Position numbers and translations under genes: made by a program. Shown piece after piece: positions 48,501 through 60,239 of a stretch of 64,000 nucleotides of DNA. Position 1 is the stretch's first letter. Each line of letters starts with the position of its first letter. The stretch is from the NCBI GenBank assembly GCA_964017045.1, contig OZ024794.1:49047013-49111012 (forward strand), written 5' to 3'. The stretch is from Omphiscola glabra (lineage: Eukaryota; Mollusca; Gastropoda; Lymnaeidae). The notes under the pieces were generated by a model. The model made no database searches, was not told the DNA's origin, and was given only the letters and a program-made list of their open reading frames with translations.

Positions 48501-51171
48501 GGCTATTCATGCTACAGTTTATTTATTATTTTTTTTTGCTGGCATCCATCCGTTACAATGTGACGATGGTGTAAACTTCGCAGGACATAATTCACAAGGC
48601 CAGGGATTATTCTTTCTAGGATTATAAATTGGTTCCCTACACAGCAAATCACCTCTCTCAACGCCGCTGTATAATAATAATAATTATAATAATGTTTATT
48701 TGAAAATCACGCTTCATCCCCAAAGGCTCGAAGCGGGATACAAAGTCAGCGACACTAAAAGAGAAATGAAAACAATCTATATTTTACCACGTTGAAATAC
48801 AAAACGCAACAATACAAAACTACACACGAGCATACCCATTCAAAGAATTACATCACCTTGCAACCATAAACACAAGGGAACATGTGGATGATACAGCTTG
48901 GCACCAGTGGCATGGCTGGAATTGTGGGAATGTTTCATTGTGTCAATGATATCTGCCTACGAGACTCCATCTCCGGATTCAGATTTTCCTTCTATTAGTT
49001 GCCATCCAAGGGTAAAGAGTCCCTTCCACCCAATGAAACTTAGACTGCTGGGGATGTTTTTGCCAGACCATAAACATAAGTTGACTCAGTTTATACCACT
49101 TGGCCGCCCAGCACCCAACTACAGATTTACTTATAATGAATATATATGCAGGACGTTCTGAACATTTACTATCATTAACATCACAATTGAAAGATTTTAT
49201 TTAAATGCTATCTAATTTTGTTTGTTTTTAATTAACATGAACTATTTATTTTTTTATCTTGCTTTCTCTTGGCATTTTTTTTCAACTTTGATTTACTTTC
49301 ATAGCATCAAGCATATTTATTTGAAAAAAATTTACATATTCAATATTAAATACTATTCCTGTCATATATAAAAATGACAGTTAACTTATGGGAATGCTTT
49401 GTATATACAAATTGTGCATAGCAAAGAAAAACAATCAAATTACCTCTTGGGTTCGTAATTCGAGAACTGCTTCATATATATGAATTGATTTCATGGTCAC
49501 TGACTTTAAAAAATATTTATTCCGTATTTAGGCTACGGTACTTAAAGTGGAGAGAATCAAAGATGGTAAAGAATGGGACCTTGGTTTTCCTAAGCATATA
49601 TCCTCCCACTAGAGAAATGCCTTCCCTGTTTAAAACTTTATTCTCAAGGAACTATGACAGATTAAGAATAATTATAATTTATTTTCCACCATGTTCAAGA
49701 GCTGTGCAATCCTTATTAAAAAAAAGGTTTTTTCCTTGTCTGTTTTTGATTAGAAAAGGTGAAGAAAAGCCCTGTCAAGAAAAATGATCGTACAAAAAAC
49801 CAATTTCCAATAACACAACTGAACAACCAGATAGGGTAAAGTAACCAGGTAATATGATTTAAGGATATCTTTGATATCCCAAACTTTTGTACATTCTGCA
49901 CTATCTATGAATTGTTTGACTTAGTCTCTCTGTTTTTATAACCTCTTTTCCTCACACTCCCTGAAATGCCACCTCACGCCCCATTAGTTGGGAAATCCTG
50001 TCTCATAGCCCAATATGTTTCAAATGAGGTGCCTTTCTGTACCTTAGGAAGTAATGACTAAACAGTGTGCAAGTACTTTTATATAACTGAATAGTAACAA
50101 AATGGTAATTATATTTATACAAATTTAATTTGAATTGGGGCTTTATATTAATATAGAAATGCCAATGACCACTAACTACTATGAGTTTTAAATATAAAAA
50201 AAAACACAGAGATTGTCTATTGGATTTTAACTCACATTTTTTTCCTCTAGTTTTGATCTGTAAAAGTATTGCCTTTTGAAAGCTTCTTGGTTAAGGTCTT
50301 TTGATATTTTTTGCTCTAGATTATACATTTTTTGTGTCAGTTTCGTTCCTGGCACACATTGCACTAAACTGACAAATAATTAATTGTCATTTCACCCCTT
50401 TACTCCATTTTAAACTACCAGTATTTTAAATGTGTCGAAGCTCTTTGTTTCTGCTTTTTCTTGTTTTTATTTTTTACTTTGACACTGATGCAAAATCCCA
50501 GACAGCTTAGTTAAAATTTGGTTTCCCTGCCTCCTCTACAACAGTGTTTCCCAACAATTTTCTATGTTTTAAACCCCTTACAAATTGGTTGACTATGCCC
50601 CCCCCCCCTTCCAAATTATTTGACTAAGTCTAGCACCCCTACAAAATTAACAAAAACTACAAACCATTTTTAAAATTGGAAAAACTATTGACTTCTAACT
50701 TGTTTATTATTAAGTTACAAAAGGAATTGTAGAAATGTAAAAAAAAAAAACAACTTGTGACTTATTACAGAAAGTAAAATGTTGCTGAATAATTAAAAGA
50801 TATATAAACATTCATATCATAATGTCCATGGCTCCTCTGTTTTTAAATCATTTTTCCTCGAGCCTCCTGAAATGCTAGTGAGGACCCCCAGGTTGGGAAA
50901 ACCTGCTCTACAGCCGGTCATCTTAGGAAGACGGCTCTTTCCCTATTCGATATCATGTAAAGCAGATATATGATACTGGTTTAGAATATAGAGCAGTGGC
51001 TTCAAAATTTTTCAGATTGGGTAATTGTTGTGAATGGCACCTCATGCCTCTCAATATGGCTTTAAAAATGGGGCGTGTGGCAAAAACAGTTGGGAAACAC
51101 TGCCGTAATAAAAAAAATTACATTGCGCTCACTTTTTTTTCAGACTGCAGCTAAGTGGTTCAGCCAAATGA
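42570..51171 (+). CDS. TIR-NYN-RRM protein, novel fusion (about 619 aa)
   Basis: Exons 42570-43557, 43868-44064, 46528-46648, 47590-47753, 47890-48065, 48218-48321, 49754-49835 and 51144-51171 join with consistent phases (1, 0, 1, 0, 2, 1, 2). Residues about 72-205 are TIR-like (FDILILCAKAD, FYFMYVTEEY, GNVFPVLTS) and extend into basic helices shared with the 18-22 kb protein. No TIR NADase glutamate is visible. Residues about 331-490 form a MARF1/limkain-type NYN ribonuclease: LVGVFWDLQNCPVP (D339), CITDAK, HVDANKQNAADFK (D410), IILISSDIDFG (D437), and an EDLLKDVPD end. Residues about 491-585 resemble an RRM (YLIVCGSQ and KKFVLIKFG as RNP-like strands). The tail is lysine-rich (KKVKKSPVKK). 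By analogy with MARF1 it should bind and cut RNA. Exons 1-6 are well supported. The last two are less sure: a stop at 49837-49839 could end the protein at 611 aa. Confidence 0.85.
44724..45482. mobile_element. hAT-type MITE in intron, hosting repeat A
   Basis: The ends CAGGGGTGTCAAACTCA and TGAGTTTGAGACCCCTG are inverted repeats with one mismatch. Subterminal GGGGGCCG blocks also mirror each other. The body is interrupted by repeat A at 44945-45245. The 8-bp flanks do not clearly match. Confidence 0.75.
44945..45245. repeat. Dispersed repeat A, copy 4 (foldback form)
   Basis: Begins ATTATTCGTGCCCGGGTACC and proceeds like the other copies. It then continues past CCCGGGTGGGAATGGCAGCG into an inverted copy of its own 3' half (GATGTCATTTGTGGTAGTTT, CTGAAG), making a hairpin with arms of about 60 bp. 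Confidence 0.85.
45483..46527. other. Intron sequence of TIR-NYN-RRM gene
   Basis: AT-rich with a C-rich patch at 45900-46040. No additional exon is supported. Confidence 0.5.
48526..48900 (-). mobile_element. Possible LINE 3' UTR fragment in intron
   Basis: AATAATGTTTATTTGAAAAT followed by CAAAGGCTCGAAGCGGG resembles LINE 3' tails read on the minus strand. No protein motif supports this. The adjoining 48898-49161 frame of 87 codons on + is unassigned. Confidence 0.3.
50542..50905. mobile_element. hAT-type MITE in last intron
   Basis: The left end CAGTGTTTCCCAAC matches the inverted right end GTTGGGAAAACCTG. Flanks CTCTACAA (50534-50541) and CTCTACAG (50906-50913) agree at 7 of 8 positions. 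Confidence 0.85.
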
Positions 51172-51361
51172 AATAATGTGTTTACTGGAGGTCAATTCAG
51201 GAAGCAACTACATGGTCTCATGGACTCTCATGTATCACCAGTATTCCGCTGTGAAAGTTCATTGGAAAATAAATAATGTCATCTGATGGTGTCCTCATAC
51301 CAATTAACAAATCATATAATATCTGTGATCTGTACTAGCTCTTAGTTACTTAGTGTTAGAT

Positions 51362-51910
51362 CAGGGGTGGGCAAACTTTTTATGCGGAGGGCCACATTGA
51401 CAGATATAAAGCTATTGGGGGGCTGCATGTATATCATGTCCAATTTTTACATGTGGATAACATTTCTCTATATATTAAAATCGGTAAATTTGCATTTTAG
51501 CATTACATGACAAAAGTCAAGGAGTAACACAGTGCAACATAAACAATCATTCTTTCCACGCACAATAATAGCTTGGAACCACCTGGACAATACCGCCATG
51601 AACTCGACATCTATCAAAGCTTCAAGGCTGCCCTGGCATCTGCTAGGAGCTGTTAGGATGGCAGCATCACTTCCCCAACCGTTGCACATATGCCAGTATA
51701 AGGATGCAGCAAGTACCTTACCAGAACCAGAATGTTTTAAAAATAGAAAATAAGAAAGAAAGTTGATCAAAAATGTTTAAACAATCATAACGGTACATGA
51801 AATTCTGTGTAATCAACAAAATAACTTTTTTAAAAAAGTAATTTTTTTATTTCTAAATACCTTCGAGGGCCGCATAATATCAGTTGCCGGTCCATAATTT
51901 GCCCACCCTG
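51362..51910. mobile_element. hAT-type MITE carrying a LINE fragment
   Basis: The ends CAGGGGTGGGCAAAC and TTTGCCCACCCTG are inverted. Flanks TGTTAGAT (51354-51361) and AGTTAGAT (51911-51918) agree at 7 of 8 positions. Subterminal blocks GGAGGGCCACATT and GAGGGCCGCATAA are also present. The interior 51525-51750 is foreign. Confidence 0.88.
51525..51750 (+). mobile_element. LINE C-terminal fragment inside the MITE
   Basis: The frame reads QHKQSFFPRTIIAWNHLDNT, the conserved (K/N)SFFPRT...WN.L motif at the end of CR1/L2-type LINE polyproteins, followed by a degenerate tail. Confidence 0.75.
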
Positions 51911-51918
51911 AGTTAGAT

Positions 51919-54900
51919 GAAACTCTTTTGCTTCCATAAAATTTAGGCTCAATCATAAATCCATTAATGTTGATTTACCGTTTTTAACGTTTTATTAGTA
52001 CTGTTTGTATTTTTTTTCTAACTTCCAAAACTGTGACAGATGATCTCTGTCTTACATCTCCTAAAAATTATGTTCATCCTTGTTAGCAGCAAAATATTTT
52101 TCTTTTGGATTGTGAATCAGTTTCCTTGGGACCATGAGACTTGCTAAATTTACCTGTGAACATACATAACAGAACAAGTTTGACAGCTTGGTAAAAAGCT
52201 AATCATTGTCCTTTTTAAAAAATATATCATTTATGTGCTTACCATATAATCTATGCTTTTCCTCATCTAGGGGCATTTTGCTGCGGCACACCTAGACATC
52301 TTGCGGCACTTCGGTGTGCACTGTATTATGTATATATAGTGTGATAATTGGGGTCCTTAAACTATGTGTATAAAAATTTCCACGGGGGAGCTTATGTGTT
52401 TGGCTGCATAATTATTATTAACCCAAATGAGGTGACGCCACACATTGGGAAACAATGCCATAACCCAGGAAGTAGATCTATAATTGTAATTAATTATGTA
52501 TCATATTTTTGTATATTGTAAATAAGTATTAACATTTTCCCACAAGTTTTAATTAAGCACCAATTTATAATAGACATTTCAAACTCAAATACCAAATAAA
52601 TAAATCAGTGGGCGATTCATCAAAATTGATCGATTATGGGAGACCAAATAATCATAATTAGCCAATTTGATAATCGGTGCAACCCTATTTTTAACTGCTG
52701 ATTTGGTGGACTAATCCAAAGTAAAAATTTGGATTATTTTCACTGGGCCGAATCTGCTCCACCACATGTTCCCACCCCCCTTTTGAGATATAAAATGAAA
52801 ATATGATTTGTTTGTAACCGGTAACTGTTTGATATGATGTATAGAACAATATCATTAGATGAAAGTTTATGATGGATCCTCCTAAAAAAATGTAAATAAA
52901 AAATATTATAAATGTTTTCTAATATTTTTACTGCAATAAGACATAATTTTAGAGTGTGTATCATAAAAAACACCAATGGCATGTTTCTTTTCACATTCAT
53001 CAACAGATACCAATTACAGACATTTTACTGAATGAAGACTTCTTCAAAATTTCGCAGAAGCCATTCATTTAATTTTTGTCCAGTTAAAAGTTAAACAAAA
53101 TAAGAAAAATTAATATTCTGATTATTATATACCATAAAATGCAATTTAATATTTTTTGTTATAACCTATTTATTTTATTAACAGTTCATGTATGGCATGC
53201 ATTAAAAAATGCCAAGAAATGTCATTGCATATAAATAAATTTTAATATATATAAATACACAGTTACACGTTTTAGAAGGGTTAAGTTTTAAATGATTCTT
53301 GAATTTTCCAGAAAGTTCTATATAGTTCTTCAATGAAAAGAAGAGAATGGAAAATTTTGGGGGATCTAAAAGATTGTGGAGAATGCATTTTAGATATGTA
53401 ACATTTCTATAAATTTTTTGGACTTGTCGATATCTGTGAATTGTTTAAGGTCTACATTGAACCATCAATTAAAATATTTTTTAAAAACTTGACTTTTCAG
53501 GACATGGTTCTTGATTCACAATGTTAAATGAAACGGCTATAGCTTGTGAATTTAAACAAATGTTGATGGCACAACTCTATTTAAGGGCAGTGCCAAATTA
53601 AAACCTGCGGAGGTGTCTAGACAGTTGAAATTTTGCCTCCATAGTGGCGACTGCCCCGGGCAGAATTTAAGTAAGGTATCACACTGCCTCTCCATCAACC
53701 CCCTTAAAGCTAGAGCAACAAAATCCATATCCTTCACTTCAATGCTGTCTTAGGGCATTGGCACACAGGGCAGTTGCCCAGGGCCTCATCCTTCCTGGGG
53801 CCTCACACTTCTAGAGCCATCATGCTGCCCATATTTTAGATAACGTTGAAATATATTTTGGGGAATTTATCAACTTTCAAAATGCAGTGGAAAGTGTTTG
53901 TGAGCTAGTTTTTTTTAGGCCTAACAATGAAGTAATCGGTGCCCGCTCAGGTATTTGCGGCTGCCCAGAGCAGCTCTTTTCTAAAGGAAGGCAAATCTCA
54001 GAGAACAAATGATATGAGAGAAAATATGGACACAAAAAAAAATCAATAAAAGTAAAAATTAATAAAAGATATTTATATGACGCCCCTCACTACATTGTGG
54101 TATCAATTTAGAATAAATTACTTTGAATTTATGCATAGAAATGTTCAAAAGTGACGGCAGCAAATTAAATTTTTTAAATTATGTGCTACCCGTACGATGA
54201 ATTTTAACATCATTTGACATTTGGCAGTATGCTTTACTAGGGCTGGTTTAGGTATCACTATTTATTCAGTGTTCACTTAATAGACCATCCGTGTGTATAA
54301 GGTACCGTCAAAAATGATTGATAATGTATCATCCTCTGTGATTATTTAAAGTTTATTTCTGATAATGTTTAAAACTATGTTTGATTTTGAATGATTTTGT
54401 TTTTCATATCAATAAATTGAACTCATCGAAGTTTAACTCTAAGGAATGTTCATTTTTAAGGTACATTTTTATTCCTCTTGGTGAGTTGGGGGGGGGGGGG
54501 GGGAAGCAGGAACTGTTTGCCCTCCCCCCACACTGTTTGAGCATGGGGCGAGTGCCCCTCTTCGCCACCTTCTCACGGCCCAGTTATGTTGTGTTGCTAG
54601 GGGGCCCCAGTGCATTGCTGTGCCCAGGGCCTCCTATTTTATTAAGACGGCCCTGCGGCCCCCTTCCAGGAAGAAAAAAATTCCACCTCTCCATAAATTA
54701 AAAGAAAAGATTGCCGCAAAGGGCGGATCACTCTCTGTAAGCCACTGAGTGCGTGCATTATGCCCTTGCGTAGAAAAGGAAGGGTGGAAGGGTCAGTCTG
54801 TAGTCTGTAGAGATTTTTCGTGGAAGTGGAAGGGGTAAATTATTTCCCGCCCGGGGTGGCACGTACCTTTCATACGACATAGAATTTATGAAATTCTGAC

Positions 54901-55805
54901 AGTCCACGAAAAGCCTTTTAATATATATCTTTAGTAATAATAAAGTTAACTGTAACATAAAATTCTGTCTAGTCTGTGATGTCTAATTATTATCACGACA
55001 ATACTAGTTAGTCTAATGACGTAATAATTTAGCCAGACAGCAGTTGCATAAATAGGTGTCAACCAGTTTGTATGGCCTATTCCCTATTGTCATGCGATTT
55101 GTTGTCTTACTGATGAAATTATTAGCCGAAACGAGTTTAACTTAAATCTGTAATTTGTCGTAAATTTAAGTTTACCTTACTGTATCATGTGCACAAATTG
55201 TGTCTTATTAACTTAAATTTTGTCACGGTTTTATGTAGGGGTTCTTAAGTAGAATCTTGACCAGGGGTGTGCGGGTTGGTCAGTGCCAGGCTGTGCGGGA
55301 AGACTTATCAATTTTTATTTGCTACCAAAAACGTATTATTTTTTATTTAATTAACTAATTATAATTAGTGTTGGACTGCGATAAAGCTTTAAAATAGATT
55401 AAATAGACACGAACAATCTGTGTCGATTTTTGTTTGCACGTTTTATTAGCCGCAGATGTTTAATATTTTGTGTGTGCCATATATGAACTGTTGCATTATT
55501 TTTAATAAGTTAATTAAAGTTTGGAAACTATTATAACTGAATTATGTTCATATTTGTTTATTTTATTTCAATACTTTTTAACAAGAAAAAGGGGGGGGGG
55601 GGCTGTTTTGAAATCGTAATGGAGTGCGGCGCTTTAAAAAGATTAAGAAACCCAGGTTAAGGGTGACTTCGTTTAATAATTGCTATGTAGGCCCCTACAT
55701 CATAATTGTCTGAATAAATTGAAACAGATGTGTGTTTTTTTCAGGGCTGGGAGATTACCATTGTTGGGGTACAAAAAAAATTATAATAGAAAATGCAATT
55801 TTTTA
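51919..55805. other. Intergenic, MITE fragments
   Basis: No gene supported. Weak hAT-like ends and GGCCC-rich stretches (53749-53820, 54490-54670) suggest eroded MITEs. A poly-G run lies at 54487-54502. Confidence 0.45.
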
Positions 55806-56045
55806 AAAACGAAGTGGCTATTCGTACCCGGGTACCAGAAGTGAGAGGTTGGGATCACTGTTGGGTTTGTAAGACCAAATGAGGTATCAAATGAAAGATG
55901 ATTGAATGGACTACACGTTTGTAAACTTAAGTCTTCAGTGTAACTAAAATAAACTACCACACAAATGACAACCGAATAGCATTTAGTCAAAATGGACCCG
56001 GACACGCAGTGCCGCCATTCGCACCCGGGTCCCATTAGACTCAAT
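55806..56045 (+). repeat. Dispersed repeat A, copy 5 (most complete)
   Basis: Runs from GAAGTGGCTATTCGTACCCG to CGCCATTCGCACCCGGGTCC. It therefore begins and ends with the same ATTCGCACCCGGGT motif in direct orientation, with the ATGAGGTATCAAATGAAAGA and ACTAAAATAAACTACCACA core between. Confidence 0.88.
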
Positions 56046-56109
56046 TTTAGACTCAGTGCATCTCAATTTTGACTCACTTCCTTATCAGGGTTTCTTTCAG
56101 AAATTTTCC

Positions 56110-56500
56110 TCCAGTGGGAATTTTGGATTTTCGGGGGTTGGGGGGGGGGGGGCGCCAGTGGCCAGAGGTATATGGGGAGACAGATGTCCCCGGGCGACAG
56201 ACTAGCGGGGACAACCTACATGGGCTTTGATAGCATTTAGTTGATGAAGATGATTAGTTTCAGAAATGAAGCGAGGTAGGTGGGTGAATCTTGTCCCCTG
56301 GTGCCAAAACACTCTAGCTACGCCTCTGCCAGTGACGTAGAAAGGGGTGCGGATGGGGTTGTCCAGCCATTTGTCATCTTTTCTTTAAATGGAGGATTGT
56401 CATTATCGGACAACTCCATAGTTTTTATCGTGAAAGAGGGGTGACAAAAATATAGTGGCGGCACTAATTCTAGCTACGCCACTTGGCAGTGCATCTATCG
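56110..56500. repeat. Dispersed repeat C, copy 2
   Basis: Shares CAGTGGCCAGAGGT, ATGGGCTTTG, TTTTTATCGTGAAAG and TAGCTACGCC blocks with 29320-29560. It may hold two nested related MITEs. Confidence 0.6.
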
Positions 56501-57149
56501 ACACCAAAATTGGCGATTATATTTATCGGAAATTGGTGCGAAAGTGGAGGGCACTGATGTTTTTTTAGCTGAAATGTGTGGGGAGAGGTATGGGGGTCAC
56601 CTCCCTTGAAAGTTTTTGATTATTACAATATCAAGAGGTGAATTTTGCAGTATACATGAATTCAGTGTTTCTATTAGACTACTTGATCGACTGGGGGTGG
56701 GGGGTCCAAAGTTAACAATTTTCAAGCTATTTTTTACCCCCTCCCCCCTTGTCAACGACTGTCAAACTTTCAGGATCCCCCCCCCCCCAGTAATTATGTC
56801 AACATTTTTATACCCTCCACCCAAAAAAAAAAAAAAAGAATCATAATGTAAATAAATATATAAATACATTTTACTTTGTGCTGATATATTTTAATAACAA
56901 AAAATTGTAGGAAAAAAACATTTTATTACATCTTTAGCTTGTTATTCAAAAAAAAAAAGTTTTTACACTTAAATTTTATAATGCATAATCAATGAAAGGT
57001 TGTTAAAGACTAAATATCATTGTTTGTGGAAGTATAAATAGGATTATTGTCAGTATGGCTGACAATGGTATAGCATAGTTTCTAGCTACTGTCATTTTCA
57101 TATGGAGTAGCAAGGTGTTGCTCTATCGTAACAACGTGCATAGTAGCTG

Positions 57150-58400
57150 ATTTATTATTTCCATATCGCTGTCGATGGCTGTCTCTCCGGCAGTGCTGAC
57201 TTGGTGTATGGAGTGCCACGGGGTCCGTTTTAGGCCCGTTCTATTTACTATGTATACCAGGCCACTGCTCCTTTTGCTAGAGAGGCATGCTGTGGAGAGC
57301 CAGTCATTCGCGGATGACACGCAGCTATACATTAATACCCATCCCTCTCTTGTCGATTCCGTTGTCCGGACTTTGCAGGAGAGCATTGCCGATGTCAAGT
57401 CATGGATGAAACTCAGCAAGTTGAAACTTAACGATGACAAAACGGAAGCACTTCTTATTCACGATCACAAATCATCCTCTAACTCAGTTCTCCTAACTCA
57501 GTTCTCACCACCTCATTTCAAGTAGGTAACTCAGACATACAGTTTACATCCTCCACTAGGAATCTTGGTTATTTTCTGTCTAACACTGTCTCTCGATAAT
57601 CATATATCCCACATTTGTCGCTCTGCATACACGGCTATCCGTCAGATCAGCTCAATCCGCCACTACCTCACAGTTAGTGCTACAAAAACCATAGTCTATG
57701 CTCTTGTTCTCTCTCGTCTTAACTATTGCAAATCTCTTCTGTCAGGTTCACCAAAACACTTCTTAGAAAAACTACAAAAGGTTCAAAACTCAGCTGCTAG
57801 GCTAGTTTTAAAGGCAAAAAAAAAACCGTGATCACGTCACACCACTACTTCATTCACTTCATTGGCTCCCTGTACAAGCACGGATTGACTATAAACTCTC
57901 TGTTCTCTGCCACAACCTTTTCTCGAATTCCTGCCCTTCCTATCTAAACGAACTTCTCTCTGTCTATTCACCCCTTCGACAGCTTCGCTCCTCCGCAGAC
58001 GGGCGTATTCTTTCCCCAAAACTCGCACAAAAACATACGGTGAAAGATCTTTCTCTTACGGTGCCCCCAAACAATGGAATTCTCTTCCACTACACATCCG
58101 CAATATATCAACCATCACAGCCTTTAAAACTGCACTCAAAACACATCTCTTTAAAATCTACTACCCCGACTGATTCCCCACATCTGACCGATAAACGATG
58201 CTGCTGGCCGCCGTCCATGGCTTGTCATGTAAAAGTTCTGGGGTGTATGGGGTGAATATGAATTAGTTTTTGTTTTGTCTTTATACAGCTGTTCTTTATT
58301 ACATAAATGTATTTTATTTTATTGTCATGATTATGTCTCTTTTTCTAATATTTTTATGTACAGCGCGGTGAGCCCAGCCCTAGGCTGGGGTGCCCTCCAA
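57150..58400 (+). mobile_element. CR1/L2-like LINE, 5' truncated
   Basis: Plus-strand frames give YGVPRG, then after a frameshift near 57222 VLFTMYTRPL and SFADDTQLYI (the RT catalytic FADD box is intact). They continue with WMKLSKLKLNDDKTE, RNLGYFLS, SRLNYCKSLLSG and VQNSAARLVLK. After another shift near 57830 come LHSLHWLPVQARIDYK and a WNSLP-like end. The 3' tail matches the fragment at 1513-1650. It is an inactive copy. Confidence 0.92.
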
Positions 58401-59229
58401 TTAAAGAGGGGTCCTGGGCTTCCGCCGGAAACTGTTTATTGAAAATATGCTCATTTTAACTATTTTGAGACCTAGAAATCCTTTTAAGTTTACCTTCACT
58501 TTTGTAATTTAATTTAAACTCTGAGGCATATCATAAACGAAAACAATAATTTTGCAATGCATACTTATTTATTTTTACATATAAGATCTATGGCAGGGAC
58601 ACTGTCTTTTACGCAGCGTCGGCATAGTGGTGGATGGGAACAATGCAGCCATCACGCGAGCCCACATAACTACTGACAATGGCTGCACAGCTAGCCAAAA
58701 TATTACTGGAATTTATATTATAAATTAGGAACTTTTAGTGATTTGAAAATGTTTTTTTGATTTTAGAAACGGGACAATACCGTTTTTACGGGACGTTTGG
58801 TCACCATAATTTACACTCATTAAATTTGTTAAAATAATGTAATAACCAGTCAAGATTGAAATTGAACATAGAGAAGACATGATTGTTGACGTCGACTAAT
58901 CTACTCCCCCCTTCCCCTTGTCAAAATTTGTCAAACATTTCCAAACCGCCCCCACCCCACCTCTCTATTTTGTCGACATAATTAATGGACGACCCCTAAG
59001 TTTCTTTTTAAAACTCTGTTTTTCAGGAAACTTTGTTACAAAAGTAGTGCATCTAAAGAAAACTCAAAAGCGTTCACTCTAACAACAATTTTTGAAACTT
59101 GCTCTATTTATATGGCCACGTTGAATTAAACTTTTTTTCGTTTTATTTTAGCTCTATCAACATGCATGAAATCGAGCACATTACATATTATGCTAATAAC
59201 TTTATTTTTTAAAGCACGAGGTCATCAAA
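58401..59229. other. Intergenic with a MITE end
   Basis: 58900-59005 contains a poly-C tract followed by ATTAATGGACGACCCCTAAG. This is the inverted form of a GGGG(C/T)CGTCC terminus also hinted at 9499 and 44379. No gene is seen. Confidence 0.45.
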
Positions 59230-60230
59230 CACTTTATCATCATCATCATCATCAACATGTCCCTTAGTCCATGGACCGTTGGGGCGCCACAGATGACATG
59301 AAAACTATCCTTCTCAATTCCTCTCGGTCTTCGGCAGTACGCCTAGTTTTAATCCCGTCCACTCTTTGATGTTATCTTCCCATCTTTTTCTCTGTCTTCC
59401 TCTTCTTCTCCCTCCTCTTGTTGTGCCCTGCATGATTTCTTTGGCGATCCCTTGTTTTCTTTTCACGTGGCCATACCATTCAAGTTTGCGTTTTTTTACA
59501 GACACCAGGAGGTCATCGTACTGCCCAATTGCTTGACGAATCCTTTCTTTCACTTGTTCATTGGAGATATGGTCTCTATAGCAGATGCCAAGAATGCCTC
59601 TGAAACATCTCATCCCCATCGCCTTTATTTTTCTTTCAAGTTCTGCTGTTAATGTCCAGGACTCACTGGCAAATAAGAAAATGGAGAGCACTAATGAGCG
59701 CATAAGCCTGATTTTGGTGCTGGGGCTATATTTTTGTCGTTCCATATTTTCTGGAACCTCGTTAGTGCTGTTGTGGTCTGGGCAATCCTGGCTATCAATT
59801 CGGGCTTGGAGCCTTCTTCCGAGACTATTCCTCCGAGATACTTGAAACTGACAACTGTCTCTAATCTTTCCTCCCCGATCTTAATTTCAGTGGCGATGCC
59901 AGTGGTGCTATTTGTCATCACTTTTGTCTTTTCTGCTCTGATGTGCATACGAAAGGACGATGAAGTCTTGTCGAGACGCTTTACTAGATTGGCTCGCTCT
60001 TTTTCGCTTCCAGCCAGTCCATTTATGTTGTCCGCAAAGCGTAGGTTGGTGATTGTTCTGCCACCATTATTGACTGTTCCTACATGCGTTTCCAGTGCAT
60101 CTGTCATAATTCTCTCCAAGAAGATGTTGAACAGGGTGGGGGAGAGCTAGCAGCCTTGCAGTATTCCATCCGTGGTCTTGAACCCTTCTCCGTTGTTATT
60201 GTTGAAGAAGACTGCACTGGTGGCCTTATC
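59230..60230 (-). mobile_element. LINE RT and C-terminal region, decayed
   Basis: On the minus strand an RT entry (GILQGC, stop, LSPTLFNIFLERIM) leads to TNLRFADNINGLAGSEKE, where the catalytic FADD box has become FADN. VVSFKYLGGIVSEEGS follows. After a frameshift near 59720 come LMRSLVLSIFLFASESWTLT, EWYGHVKRK and RQRKRWEDNIKEWTG. A nonsense codon and the D-to-N change show it is dead. Confidence 0.92.
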
Positions 60231-60239
60231 ATAAATAAA

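Noticed and set aside
48898..49161. 87-codon frame within the NYN gene intron as an extra exon
   Set aside because: No in-phase acceptor and donor pair joins it to the neighbouring exons, and exon 48321 to 49754 already joins in frame.
50996..51105. A further hAT element between CAGTGGCTTC and GGGAAACACTG
   Set aside because: Only the right end is convincing and the 8-bp flanks differ, so boundaries cannot be supported.
55105..55145. CTGATGA ... TTAGCCGAAACGAG, resembling a hammerhead core on the plus strand
   Set aside because: The stem II strands do not pair and no stem III partner or GTC triplet follows at the right place.
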